Assembly (NCBI RefSeq): GCF_030406325.1
Contig: NZ_JAUEQY010000022.1
Span: 62,001 to 126,000, forward strand
Reading direction: 5' to 3'
Length of the DNA: 64,000 nucleotides
From: Actinomadura sp. DC4
GTDB lineage: Bacteria > Actinomycetota > Actinomycetes > Streptosporangiales > Streptosporangiaceae
Shown: positions 49,560 to 57,904 of the stretch, in pieces
Numbering within the stretch: the first letter of the stretch is position 1
Layout of the letters: each line of letters opens with the position of its first letter
Program-made: the position numbers and the translations under genes
The notes under the pieces: generated by a model
Seen by the model: only the letters and a program-made list of their open reading frames with translations
The model's database searches: none
Told to the model about the DNA's origin: nothing

Positions 49560-50750
49560 TCATTTCGAGTCACGCCGCATCTCCAGTCTGACCTCAGTGC
49601 CCTCGCCGGGAGCCGTACGGATCTCGGCCTTTCCGCCGTTGCGCTCCATCCGGCCGATGATCGACTCGCGCAGGCCCATGCGGTCGTGCGGCACGGCGTC
49701 GAGGTCGAAGCCCGTGCCCCGGTCCCGTACGAAGATCGACACCTCGTCGCCGGCGACCTCGGCGTAGACCGAGAGTGAGGTGTGCGCCTGGTCACCGAAC
49801 TCGCCGTGGGCGTGCTTGGCGGCGTTGACCATGGCCTCGCGGGCGGCCTGGAGCATCGCGCCGAGGCGGTCGTCGAGCGGGCAGTCGCCCACGCAGACGA
49901 CCTCGACGGGCACGCCGTGGTGGTCTTCCACCTCGGCCGCGGCCTTGCGCACCGCCGCCGCGAGATCCTGCTCGGCGTCGGCCTTCGGCTCGTACAGCCA
50001 GGCACGCAGGTCGCGTTCCTGCGAGCGGGCCAGGCGCTGCACTTCGCGCGGGTCGTGGGCGCTCCGCTGGATCAGCGTGAGCGTGTGGAGCACGGAGTCG
50101 TGCACGTGCGCGGCGACCTCGGCACGCTCCTGCGAGCGGATCCGCTCACGGCGCTCGGTGTCCAGGTCGCGCCAGAGCCGCAGCAGCCACGGGGCGACGA
50201 CCACGGCGATACCGGCGAGCATGACGATCGAGCCGAGCAGGACCTGCCCGGCCTGCCCGGGGCGGACCTTCTGGGCCAGGAACGCGATCAGCCCGCCGGC
50301 GACGAGCAGCGTCCCGACGATGCTGCGCAGCCACATCGCCTGCGTGTTGCGAACCCAGCGCAGCCGCCGCTCGGGGTCGGCCTGCTGCCAGATGATCCCG
50401 ACCCCGATGCCGCCCGCGACGACCGGCCACACGGCCCAGTTCAGCGCGCCCGCACCCCAGGTGAACAGGCACAGGAGACCGACGAGCGCGGCGTACGCGA
50501 AGAGCTGCCCGTACTCGCGGCGCCCCGATGGCTCGTCGCGCTGCGGCACGAGCAGCCAGAGCGCGACGTACGCGACGACGCCCACGCCCGCGGCGATCAG
50601 CACGGCGAACGCGAGGCGTACGACCAGCACGTCGAGCCCGAGGTGGTCGGCGAGCCCGGAGCACACGCCACCGGCGAGCCGTCCGTCGGCTCGCCGGTCG
50701 AGACGCGGGGGGATCAGGTCCGTGGACTCCCCGCTGGGTGTTTCAGGCAC
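49560..50750 (-). CDS. Histidine kinase with N-terminal PspC domain
   Basis: A 396-residue membrane kinase. Residues 15-70 are a PspC domain (G-R-L-A-G-G-V-C-S-G-L-A-D-H-L-G ... L-W-L-L-V-P); further hydrophobic segments follow to residue 190. The HisKA_3-type phospho-acceptor is His217 in A-H-V-H-D-S-V-L-H-T-L, and the ATPase domain has A-M-V-N-A-A-K-H-A and D-R-G-T-G-F-D. GTG start at 50750. Sensing through PspC suggests response to membrane stress. Confidence 0.92.
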   Translation of the reverse strand: MPETPSGESTDLIPPRLDRRADGRLAGGVCSGLADHLGLDVLVVRLAFAVLIAAGVGVVAYVALWLLVPQRDEPSGRREYGQLFAYAALVGLLCLFTWGAGALNWAVWPVVAGGIGVGIIWQQADPERRLRWVRNTQAMWLRSIVGTLLVAGGLIAFLAQKVRPGQAGQVLLGSIVMLAGIAVVVAPWLLRLWRDLDTERRERIRSQERAEVAAHVHDSVLHTLTLIQRSAHDPREVQRLARSQERDLRAWLYEPKADAEQDLAAAVRKAAAEVEDHHGVPVEVVCVGDCPLDDRLGAMLQAAREAMVNAAKHAHGEFGDQAHTSLSVYAEVAGDEVSIFVRDRGTGFDLDAVPHDRMGLRESIIGRMERNGGKAEIRTAPGEGTEVRLEMRRDSK

Positions 50751-50799
50751 AGTGAGATGTTCTCGCGTTTTGGTCCATCACCGCATCGGGGACCGCCCT

Positions 50800-50841
50800 G
50801 GGAGACCCCGGAGATCCTCAGGGGCGAGTCAGGGGTCTCCC
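50800..50841. promoter_or_regulatory. 10-base inverted repeat between divergent PspC genes
   Basis: GGGAGACCCC (50800-50809) and GGGGTCTCCC (50832-50841) are perfect inverted arms with a 22-base spacer, in the 130-base region between the kinase start and the PspC protein start. Centre-to-centre spacing is 32 bases, three helical turns. Candidate binding site for the neighbouring response regulator. Confidence 0.45.
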
Positions 50842-50880
50842 GGATGGTCGCGGGCTCGCCGAACCGGAACGATAGGCACC

Positions 50881-52737
50881 ATGAACGAGGAAAGCGTCCC
50901 GTCTCCCGGCTCCGAGCCGGCCCCGAAGCCCGCCGACCAGGCCGGCTCCGAAGCGGCCGCCCAGCCGAACCCGGACGCCCCGGCCGCCACCCCACCGGCC
51001 ACCCACGAAGCCTCCCAGCCTGGGACGGAAGCCGCCGACCGGGCGAGTGCGAGCACCGAAACACCCGCCGACTCCCCTGCGGGCGCTCCGCAGAGCCCCC
51101 AGTCCGCCACGGAAACCGACGCCATCCGGCCCGGCACGGCCACCTCAGCCGACCCCGAATCGGCCCCCGAGCCCTCCGGCCGGCCGAACGCGAGCGCCGA
51201 AACACCCGCCGGCACCTCGCAGGACTTCCCTGCAGACGCTCCCCAGAACCCCCAGTCCGCCACAGACGCCGACGAGCCGGTCGACACCCCGCCGGGCGTC
51301 GACGAGGCCGCTCGGCCCTCTGGTGTGCTTCCCCCGGCAGGCTCTCGTTCCGGTTCGCCGTTCGGGTCCGCAGGGTCGGCTCCGGCCGGGGCCGGGAACG
51401 AGCCTCGGACAAGTCCCGCCGCTTCGGCGGGTTCCCGGCGGCTCACGCGGGCGCAGGACGGACGGCTGATCACCGGTGTCTGTGCCGGGCTGGCCCGCTA
51501 CACCCGGATCGACGCGATCGTCTTCCGGGTCGGGTTCGCGTTGCTGGTGATCGCGACCGGGATCGGGGTGCTGCTCTACGTCGCCGCCTTCCTGCTCATG
51601 GGCGCGCCCGACGGCGGTCCGTCGTGGATCGAGAAGAGGAGCAAGCGCGTCTTCGACGGTGACACCGCGCTGACGCTGCTGGCCGCCGTCCTCGGCGTCT
51701 CCGTGGTCTTCAACATCGTCGGAAACTGGGGCTCCGGCGACGCTCTGGCCGTGGTCGTCGTGTTCGGGCTGGCGCTGCTCGTGGCCAGGTCGCGCGGGGT
51801 CGACCTCGTGCAGGTCACGCGTGGGCTGCCGGAAGGGATCAAGGGGCGGCCGTTGTCCTCCTGGACGCCGCCTCCGCCGACCGAGACGGCCGGTCCCCGC
51901 CAGGCCGACGGCATGATCGACCTGGCCCGCCTCGGCCGCCGCACCGACTCCTACGCGGCCGGCCCCTACGCGGGCGAACGCACCACCGACCCGACCAGGC
52001 CCCACGACGCCGACCCGTACGAGGACGGTCCCTACGAGGACGACCTCTACGCCCAGCGCCCCACGGCCCCGTACCCTCACAGCCCCCACACCCCCGAGAC
52101 CGCGCCGAACCAGCGCCCCTCCTCGGTCCTCGCCACGCTCACGATTCTGGCCGCCGCCCTGGTCGCCGCCGTGCTGTACTCCACTGTCCGCGACCGGCCG
52201 AACCTCAGCGGGCTCCAGATCGTCATAGCCGGAGCGCTCATTGTCGTCGCCGTCGGACTCATCCTCGGTGCCTGGTTCGGCCGGGACCGCAAGCTCGTCC
52301 TCGTTGGAGCGATCATGTCCTTCGCCCTCGCGTCAACCTCGATCGCCGGTAATCCCGCGGTCGCGCGGAAGACGCATCACATGATGTGGCGCCCTGCCGC
52401 GACCACGCAGGCCGAGCAGTCCCACAAGGTCGTGGTCGGCCAGGGCGTCGTGGACCTCACCACGGTGCCGCTCTCCCCGGGCCAGCGCCTGCAGGTCTCC
52501 GCCGAGGTAGTGCTCGGCATGCTGGCCGTCAAGGTGCCGGCCAGCGCGCGGGTGGAGGTCGACGGCCACGCCTACATCGGCGACATCACGATCGACCACC
52601 AGGTCACCGGCGGCCCCGGCGCACGGGTGAACCGCGTGCTGGAGCCCGAGCGCCCGGCCCAGGGCGGGACGCCCACGATCGTCCTGCACCTGCGGAGCAA
52701 GGTCGGCGACATGGAGGTCACGCGTGTACCGGCATAA
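50881..52737 (+). CDS. PspC domain protein with long disordered N-terminus
   Basis: 618 residues. The first 185 are Pro/Ala/Ser/Glu-rich and disordered. A PspC domain (about 190-245) starts L-T-R-A-Q-D-G-R-L-I-T-G-V-C-A-G-L-A-R-Y. Several membrane segments follow, a second Tyr/Pro-rich linker (about 335-410), more membrane segments, and a C-terminal beta-rich domain resembling the adhesin-like/LiaF C-terminus. Divergent from the PspC kinase, as in Lia/Psp-type envelope systems. ATG at 50881. Confidence 0.82.
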   Translation: MNEESVPSPGSEPAPKPADQAGSEAAAQPNPDAPAATPPATHEASQPGTEAADRASASTETPADSPAGAPQSPQSATETDAIRPGTATSADPESAPEPSGRPNASAETPAGTSQDFPADAPQNPQSATDADEPVDTPPGVDEAARPSGVLPPAGSRSGSPFGSAGSAPAGAGNEPRTSPAASAGSRRLTRAQDGRLITGVCAGLARYTRIDAIVFRVGFALLVIATGIGVLLYVAAFLLMGAPDGGPSWIEKRSKRVFDGDTALTLLAAVLGVSVVFNIVGNWGSGDALAVVVVFGLALLVARSRGVDLVQVTRGLPEGIKGRPLSSWTPPPPTETAGPRQADGMIDLARLGRRTDSYAAGPYAGERTTDPTRPHDADPYEDGPYEDDLYAQRPTAPYPHSPHTPETAPNQRPSSVLATLTILAAALVAAVLYSTVRDRPNLSGLQIVIAGALIVVAVGLILGAWFGRDRKLVLVGAIMSFALASTSIAGNPAVARKTHHMMWRPAATTQAEQSHKVVVGQGVVDLTTVPLSPGQRLQVSAEVVLGMLAVKVPASARVEVDGHAYIGDITIDHQVTGGPGARVNRVLEPERPAQGGTPTIVLHLRSKVGDMEVTRVPA

Positions 52738-52918
52738 GTTCGACCCGTCGTCGCTCGTCGCGGCGCTCGTGTTCCTCGGCGTCGCCATCCGCTATCTGGT
52801 CGAGGGCACCGGCGGCCACCGGGTCTCCTACGACTGGGCGATGCCCTCGGTCCTCGTCTCGATCGGCCTGATCATCGTTCTCCGGCTGGTCTTCCGCTCC
52901 CGCCGCCGCCCACGCTGA
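52724..52918 (+). CDS. Small membrane protein downstream of pspC
   Basis: 64 residues with two hydrophobic segments (about 9-25 and 38-56) and a basic C-terminus. GTG at 52724, inside the end of the PspC gene, has GGAGG six bases upstream, so the two are coupled. It overlaps the convergent glycosyltransferase gene by 47 bases. Function unknown; probably part of the PspC system. Confidence 0.7.
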   Translation: MYRHKFDPSSLVAALVFLGVAIRYLVEGTGGHRVSYDWAMPSVLVSIGLIIVLRLVFRSRRRPR

Positions 52919-54305
52919 CCAGGCCGGGGGCGGCGACGACAGGCGGCGTCGACCGCGGGCGCGAGCATCGCCACACCGCGACGACGAAGACGGCCAGCCA
53001 GGCGAGGTCGACCCAGCGCACGCCCAGGTGCTGGTACCCGCTCACCCGCACGCCGGGCAGCGTCATCACCCCCAGCACCACCCCTCGGATGACAACGAAC
53101 CCGTCCAGCCGCTCGTACGGGACCAGCGCCAGCAGCGGCAGGAGCATCGCGTCGTACCAGGGGTACTGCAGCGGGGAGACCAGCGTCGTGCCGAACGCCA
53201 CCGCCACGACCGGCAGCGGGCCGGCGGAGGCACGCTGCCAGATCGCGAACGGCAGGCCCGAACGCCACCACAGGAACGCCACCAGCGCGACCGCCAGCAA
53301 CAGCATCCACACCCCGTAGAAGTGATTCAGGACGTAGTCCGGCACGGGCAGGTACCGATCCTCCTTCCGGCCCAGCCGGGTGCTCAGCGAGTGGATCGCC
53401 GACGGGCCCGCCAGCAGGTACCCGCCGCCCGCGACGAGCAGCACGCCGAGCGCCGCCGAGCCCGCCCGCCGTACGCGGGAAACGCCGAACCAGGCGACCA
53501 GCACCAGGGCGGCGGCCGGGAACAGGAACGACGCCTTGACCGCCGCGGCCGCGCCGCCGGACAGGCCGGCCAGGAACGCCGAGCGGCGCATCGCCCACAG
53601 CGCCAGCACCAGGAAGAAGACCGCGTACACGTCGGCGTGGCCGCTGCCCACCATCCAGAACAGCATGATCGGGTTCAGCGTCCAGAGCAGGCAGGCACGG
53701 ACCCGGTGCCGAGCGCCCACCAGCCGGTCCAGGACCACGCCGGTGGCGACGAACGCGACGGCGTTGCCCCACTTCAGCAGGAACAGGATGTGCGCCATCG
53801 AGTTGCCGCCGAGGTGCGCGGCGCCCCACTGGACGGCCGTGGTGATCGGCCCGTACACGGTCGGGACGCGCTGCCAGCCGCTCGGCAGCAGGACGCCCAC
53901 CGGGTCCCCCGTACGGGACAGCAGGAACGGAGTCGTGGAGTACGGGTCGCGCCCGAGATCGGTGATCCGCCCGTAGATCGCGTAGTTGAGCATGTCCACC
54001 GAGCCCGCCGGCGGCAGCAGCGCGAGAACGAGGGCCGCGACGGCGCCGGCGAGGAGCAGCCGGACGGGGCTCACGAAACGCTCGCGGCGCGCGGCGTGCA
54101 GGCCGGTCAGGGTGCCCGCCCCGCCGCTGATCGCCGCGAACCAGGTCAGGAAGACCACCGTCGCGTGGGACGGCGAGCCGCCGAAGGTCAGGAACGGGCT
54201 GGTCGAGCCGAAGTACGGGACGGCGTCCGAGGTACCGAGCACCATGGCAGCGCTCGTCGCGACGAGGCTCACACCCAGCATGACCAGGGAGAAGACGCGG
54301 GACAT
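52872..54305 (-). CDS. GT-C mannosyltransferase-like protein
   Basis: 477 residues with 11-13 hydrophobic segments. After the first helices come D-M-L-N-Y-A-I-Y-G-R and L-G-R-D-P-Y-S-T-T-P, then V-P-T-V-Y-G-P-I-T; this arrangement is that of actinobacterial polyprenol-phosphate-mannose-dependent transferases such as MptB. The acceptor is unknown. It may build lipoglycan or cell-envelope mannan. Its start is 65 bases before the end of the cupin gene on the same strand. Confidence 0.75.
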   Translation of the reverse strand: MSRVFSLVMLGVSLVATSAAMVLGTSDAVPYFGSTSPFLTFGGSPSHATVVFLTWFAAISGGAGTLTGLHAARRERFVSPVRLLLAGAVAALVLALLPPAGSVDMLNYAIYGRITDLGRDPYSTTPFLLSRTGDPVGVLLPSGWQRVPTVYGPITTAVQWGAAHLGGNSMAHILFLLKWGNAVAFVATGVVLDRLVGARHRVRACLLWTLNPIMLFWMVGSGHADVYAVFFLVLALWAMRRSAFLAGLSGGAAAAVKASFLFPAAALVLVAWFGVSRVRRAGSAALGVLLVAGGGYLLAGPSAIHSLSTRLGRKEDRYLPVPDYVLNHFYGVWMLLLAVALVAFLWWRSGLPFAIWQRASAGPLPVVAVAFGTTLVSPLQYPWYDAMLLPLLALVPYERLDGFVVIRGVVLGVMTLPGVRVSGYQHLGVRWVDLAWLAVFVVAVWRCSRPRSTPPVVAAPGLVSVGGGGSGRPAGER

Positions 54306-54370
54306 GTGATGCGACGCTACGGCGGGAGCCCCCGCTTCACGGGGCCTGTGACGCGGAGTTCACCCAACGA

Positions 54371-54760
54371 TCACGCGGTGGTCGCGTGCAGGCTCAGCGC
54401 GTACCCGGGGCCGAGATTGACCACCTCACGGGGGTGATCGGCGCCGTACACCCGGATGCGGTTGGCCCGCAGCGTCCGCTCCGCGACCCCCTGGTCGGTG
54501 ATCGTGCGCTCGGAGAGTTCGCCCGCGAGAACGGTGAGGACGCCCGGTCCGGCCGGTACGGCGCGGTGGCCCGGCGGCCAGCCCCACAGCCACAGGTCGT
54601 CCGCCACCGGGACCGGCGTGCCGTCGAAGCGCGCGAGGTGCCACCAGTACGCCGGGCGCGCGGCCATCTCGCGTACGACGCCGGCCAGGCGGCCGATCGT
54701 GACCGTCCCCGACTCGGGACGGGCCTGCAGCGTGATGTCGGGAATGACCGAGAAGTTCAT
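54371..54760 (-). CDS. Cysteine-dioxygenase-like cupin without the first metal motif
   Basis: A 129-residue cupin. W-L-W-G-W-P-P-G and L-A-G-E-L-S-E-R align with the first part of bacterial cysteine dioxygenases, but the H-x-H metal ligands there are missing (only His65 in P-P-G-H-R-A). The second-motif His (His109 in A-D-H-P-R-E-V-V-N) and the final S-L-H are present. It probably cannot bind iron in the usual way. ATG at 54760 with AAGGA upstream. Function may be non-catalytic or altered. Confidence 0.6.
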   Translation of the reverse strand: MNFSVIPDITLQARPESGTVTIGRLAGVVREMAARPAYWWHLARFDGTPVPVADDLWLWGWPPGHRAVPAGPGVLTVLAGELSERTITDQGVAERTLRANRIRVYGADHPREVVNLGPGYALSLHATTA

Positions 54761-54779
54761 TGAAAGGGTCCTTCGGACA

Positions 54780-54848
54780 GCGGCGAGGAGCGCCGCGGGC
54801 TGACGAGACGGGAAGGTCAGGTCAGCGACAACACGAAGGACACAGCAC
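54780..54848 (-). promoter_or_regulatory. Candidate poly-Cys leader peptide and hairpin
   Basis: On the minus strand a GTG at 54848 opens an eight-codon frame, M-L-C-P-S-C-C-R-stop (54822-54848), with three Cys all coded by TGT, a rare choice in this genome. It is followed by a GCGGCG/CGCCGC hairpin (54780-54796) whose loop is CTCCT, an anti-ribosome-site sequence, 19 bases before the cupin start. The layout is that of Cys-responsive attenuation known upstream of sulphur genes in actinobacteria. No good ribosome site precedes the GTG. Confidence 0.35.
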
Positions 54849-54987
54849 GATGACCGCGTGGCGGGAGTCCACGTCGGCGGGAAGCGTACGCGCTGGCATG
54901 GGAAGAAGTCTGCGGGCCGCGACTCCGCGCTGTCAAGCCGGACTAACGCCCCGACCAGCACTAAAGACCACAATCACCCCACGGGCT

Positions 54988-55274
54988 TCACCGGCGACGG
55001 CGCGCCACGAGGAGCCCCGCCCAGGCCAGGGCGGCGACGAGAAGCGGCATGAAGAGCAGCAAGGAATCCAGTCTTCCGATGACGACCATCGGACCGTCGT
55101 CGGCGATTCGCTTCGCCACGACGGCCGAGTCGCCGATCGCACAGGCCGGCACGCGCTCTCCGGCGAAGAAAGTGCCGAGTCTCCCGGACAGGTCACGGTG
55201 ACGGCGGCGCCGCCGACCTGCCAGCTCGACCCGTCACAGGAGATGTCTCCCTCACCGCCGAGCAAGGAGTTCAC
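54988..55274 (-). pseudogene. Frameshifted small membrane protein gene
   Basis: Two frames with strong GC third-position bias join here. From GTG 55274 the first frame reads a Gly-rich segment with two Cys up to V-T-V-T-C-P-G; there the bias moves to the frame one base back, which continues through V-A-K-R-I-A-D-D-G to a transmembrane helix (L-L-L-F-M-P-L-L-V-A-A-L-A) and ends R-R-R-R-stop at 54988. One base appears missing near 55181-55195. It may be a pseudogene, a sequencing error or a programmed shift. Product not recognised. Confidence 0.45.
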
Positions 55275-55315
55275 CGGTTGGCCACTTTCGGGCCTGGTGC
55301 CGTACTTCACGGCAC
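55269..55315. promoter_or_regulatory. PHO-box half-site and inverted repeat before phoD
   Basis: GTTCACC (55269-55275) equals the core unit of actinobacterial PhoP boxes but a second good direct repeat is lacking. GTGCCGT-ACTTC-ACGGCAC (55297-55315) is a perfect inverted repeat 37 bases before the phoD start. Either could serve phosphate control of phoD; evidence is weak. Confidence 0.3.
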
Positions 55316-55352
55316 GCCACCATCGGTCCGGCTTACGAGACGGGAGTGGGAC

Positions 55353-56891
55353 ATGGGTCTGGACCGGCGTTCTTTCCTTCGCAACGGCCTTGTCGCGGGC
55401 GGGGGTGCCGCCCTGCTCGGCACCGGCCCGCACGCCGCGGCGCTCGTGCGTTCCGGACGTCCGCAGCTCACGCACGGCGTGCAGAGCGGTGACATGTCCG
55501 CGCGCGGCGCCGTCGTGTGGACGCGCGCCGACCGGCCGTCGCGGATGCTCGTCGACGTCAGCACCCGGCCCGACTTCCGGCGCTTCTCCACCGTGCGCGG
55601 CCCGCTGCTCACCCCGGACACGGACCTGACCGGTAAGGTACGGCTGGACGGGCTGCCGTCCGGCGAGCGCGTCTACTACCGCGTACGCGCCGCGGACCTC
55701 AACGACGCGTCCCTCGTTTCGGCGCCGGTGCCGGGCGGTTTCCGTACGGCCCCGCGGACGCGGCGCGACGTCGGCTTCGTGTGGTCGGGCGACCTCGCCG
55801 GGCAGGGCTTCGGCATCAACCCCGACATCGGCGGCTACCGGATCTTCAAGGCGATGCAGGCCGTCGACCCGGACTTCTTCCTGTGCAACGGCGACCACTG
55901 GTACGCCGACAACCCGATCCAGGCGACGGTCACGCTCCCGGACGGCCGGATCTACCGCAACCTCACCTCGCCGGAGAAGTCCAAGGTCGCCGAGACGCTC
56001 GCGGAGTACCGCGGGCAGCATCGGTACAACCTGATGGACGACAACCTGCGCGCCTTCGCCGCGGCCGTCCCGCAGATCAACCAGTGGGACGACCACGAGA
56101 CCCACAACAACTGGTACCCCGGCGAGATCCTTGACGACGCGAACTACACCGAGAAGCGGACCGACGTGCTGTCCGCCCGCGCCAAGCAGGCGTTCTTCGA
56201 GTACCTGCCGATCACCCAGCAGCCCCACGACGACGGCCGGATCTACCGGAAGATCTCCTACGGCCCGCTGCTCGACGTGTTCGTGCTCGACATGCGGACC
56301 TATCGCAACGCCAACGGGCCCGACGACCAGACCACGGACCGGCAGGGCATCCTCGGCGCGCGGCAGGCCGAGTGGCTGAAGCGGTCCCTCGCCGCGTCCC
56401 GCGCCACCTGGAAGATCGTCGCCTCCGACATGCCGATCTCGCTGGTCGTGCCGGACGCCGACCGCATCGAGGCCGTCTCCCAGGGCGACAACGGCGGCCC
56501 GCTCGGCCGCGAGCTGCAGATCGCCGGCGTGCTGTCCTCGATCAAGAAGCACCGGGTGAGGAACGTCGTGTGGATCACCACCGACGTGCACTACACGGCC
56601 GCGCACCACTACGACCCGGCCAAGGCGGCGTTCCAGGACTTCGACCCGTTCTGGGAGTTCGTGTCCGGGCCACTCAACGCCGGCGCCTTCGGCCCCAACA
56701 CGCTCGACCTGACCTACGGCCCGACGGTGCGGTTCCAGGCGGTCCCGCCGCGCGCCAACACCTCGCCGCTGGAGGGCTCCCAGTTCTTCGGTGAGATCGC
56801 GATCGACGGCCACTCCGGCGAACTCACCACCCGCCTGCGCGACTACAGCGGCAAGGTCCTCTACACCGTCGACCTTCCCGCCCAGCGCTGA
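55353..56891 (+). CDS. phoD: PhoD-type phosphodiesterase/alkaline phosphatase D
   Basis: A 512-residue Tat-exported metallophosphoesterase. The twin-Arg signal L-D-R-R-S-F-L-R-N is at residues 3-11. An N-terminal fibronectin-like domain (about 35-130) precedes the catalytic domain: V-W-S-G-D-L-A, L-C-N-G-D-H-W-Y-A-D, N-Q-W-D-D-H-E-T-H-N-N and T-T-D-V-H-Y. It hydrolyses phosphodiesters, including teichoic acid, outside the cell. The ATG at 55353 follows GGGAGTGGGAC. Typically induced by low phosphate. Confidence 0.88.
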   Translation: MGLDRRSFLRNGLVAGGGAALLGTGPHAAALVRSGRPQLTHGVQSGDMSARGAVVWTRADRPSRMLVDVSTRPDFRRFSTVRGPLLTPDTDLTGKVRLDGLPSGERVYYRVRAADLNDASLVSAPVPGGFRTAPRTRRDVGFVWSGDLAGQGFGINPDIGGYRIFKAMQAVDPDFFLCNGDHWYADNPIQATVTLPDGRIYRNLTSPEKSKVAETLAEYRGQHRYNLMDDNLRAFAAAVPQINQWDDHETHNNWYPGEILDDANYTEKRTDVLSARAKQAFFEYLPITQQPHDDGRIYRKISYGPLLDVFVLDMRTYRNANGPDDQTTDRQGILGARQAEWLKRSLAASRATWKIVASDMPISLVVPDADRIEAVSQGDNGGPLGRELQIAGVLSSIKKHRVRNVVWITTDVHYTAAHHYDPAKAAFQDFDPFWEFVSGPLNAGAFGPNTLDLTYGPTVRFQAVPPRANTSPLEGSQFFGEIAIDGHSGELTTRLRDYSGKVLYTVDLPAQR

Positions 56892-57080
56892 GCCCCGCAG
56901 AAAAGAGGAAGAAGGGGCGAAAGGCCACGCTTCTGCGATGAGACCGGCCGCTTTCGGGTGGGCAAACACCCAGGTCGTACGGGTGGGGCCCCGCGTGACT
57001 CCAGAGGCGATCAGGTCTGGCCTCCCTGGGGCATTGAGGCTTACGTTGGCATCGAGCAGCCTCCTCGCAGGGAGATCGTG

Positions 57081-57200
57081 ATGGCGCGCAGCCGCACCAA
57101 ACGCATTCGCCGAGCATCCGCGCGGTTACGCCGTAAGCACCGCTCGGCTTTGCGTAGGACGCACAAAGTCGAAATGCCTGAAAAATCCGATAAGGGTTAA
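57081..57200 (+). CDS. 39-residue basic protein with a TTA codon
   Basis: A 39-residue, Arg/Lys-rich peptide: R-L-R-R-K-H-R-S-A-L-R-R-T-H-K-V in the middle resembles the COX24/AURKAIP1-like small ribosomal proteins of actinobacteria. AGGGAG lies seven bases before the ATG, and a good terminator follows. Codon use differs from neighbours (AAA, ATT, GAA, GAT, TTG), including TTA at codon 16 (57126-57128), rare in high-GC actinobacteria and the basis of bldA control in Streptomyces. Could be a ribosome-associated or nucleic-acid-binding protein. Confidence 0.65.
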   Translation: MARSRTKRIRRASARLRRKHRSALRRTHKVEMPEKSDKG

Positions 57201-57225
57201 TTTCAGATAAGCAGACGGAAGAGAG

Positions 57226-57249
57226 CGCACCAGAAATGGCTCTGGTGCG
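57226..57249 (+). terminator. Terminator after the small basic protein gene
   Basis: CGCACCAGA (57226-57234) and TCTGGTGCG (57241-57249): perfect 9-base stem, loop AATGGC, 26 bases after the stop. It supports 57081-57200 as a real transcription unit. Confidence 0.75.
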
Positions 57250-57409
57250 GCGATACGTCATGGGCGCAGCACGCCCACTCAGCCCACAGAGCCGCTTCCT
57301 TCGACGAAGAAGGCACCCCGATGTGGCCAGCGGAAGTTCTCTTCACGGTCCGCGGACCTCCCTGTGATCCGGCACGTTCCGATCCGCATCACCCCATCTG
57401 GGAGGACGA

Positions 57410-57904
57410 ATGCCGCGTGTGTCCGTAGAGGTCGACGGAGTCAAGTACGACGATGACGTCGAGCCACGTCTTCTGCTCGCCCACTATCTGCGCGACCGTC
57501 TCGGCAAGGTGGGCACGCCCATCGGCTGCGACACGTCGAACTGCGGCGCCTGCACCGTCCTTCTGGACGGACTGAGCGTCAAGAGCTGTTCCGTCCTCGC
57601 CGTACAGGCCGATGGCAAGGACGTCACCACCATCGAGGGTCTCGGCGACGGGCAGGGGCTGCACCCGCTGCAGAAGGCGTTCCACGAGGAGCACGCCCTG
57701 CAGTGCGGCTACTGCACACCGGGCATGATCATGGCCTCGCTGGACCTGATCAGGGAGAACGCCGACCCGTCCGACGAGGAGATCCGCGAGGGCCTCGAAG
57801 GGAACCTGTGCCGCTGCACCGGTTACCAGAACATCGTGCGCGCCGTGCACCGGGCCGCCGGTGACATGCGGCAGAGCCCGGCGCACGAGGAGGCCACCCG
57901 ATGA
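57410..57904 (+). CDS. Molybdenum hydroxylase small (2Fe-2S) subunit, CoxS-like
   Basis: 164 residues with two iron-sulphur sites: N-terminal ferredoxin-like [10 protein letters not shown] plus a later Cys (about 42-62), and C-terminal C-G-Y-C ... C-R-C-T-G-Y (about 102-142). Passes electrons from the molybdenum site to FAD. First gene of a four-gene cluster (small, large, FAD, CoxG); its stop overlaps the large-subunit ATG by four bases. Confidence 0.93.
   Translation: MPRVSVEVDGVKYDDDVEPRLLLAHYLRDRLGKVGTPIGCDTSNCGACTVLLDGLSVKSCSVLAVQADGKDVTTIEGLGDGQGLHPLQKAFHEEHALQCGYCTPGMIMASLDLIRENADPSDEEIREGLEGNLCRCTGYQNIVRAVHRAAGDMRQSPAHEEATR

Noticed and set aside
56938-57081. A 47-codon frame from ATG 56938 upstream of the small basic gene
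   Set aside because: Mixed third-position bases, no ribosome site and no recognisable features; it overlaps the better-supported start at 57081.
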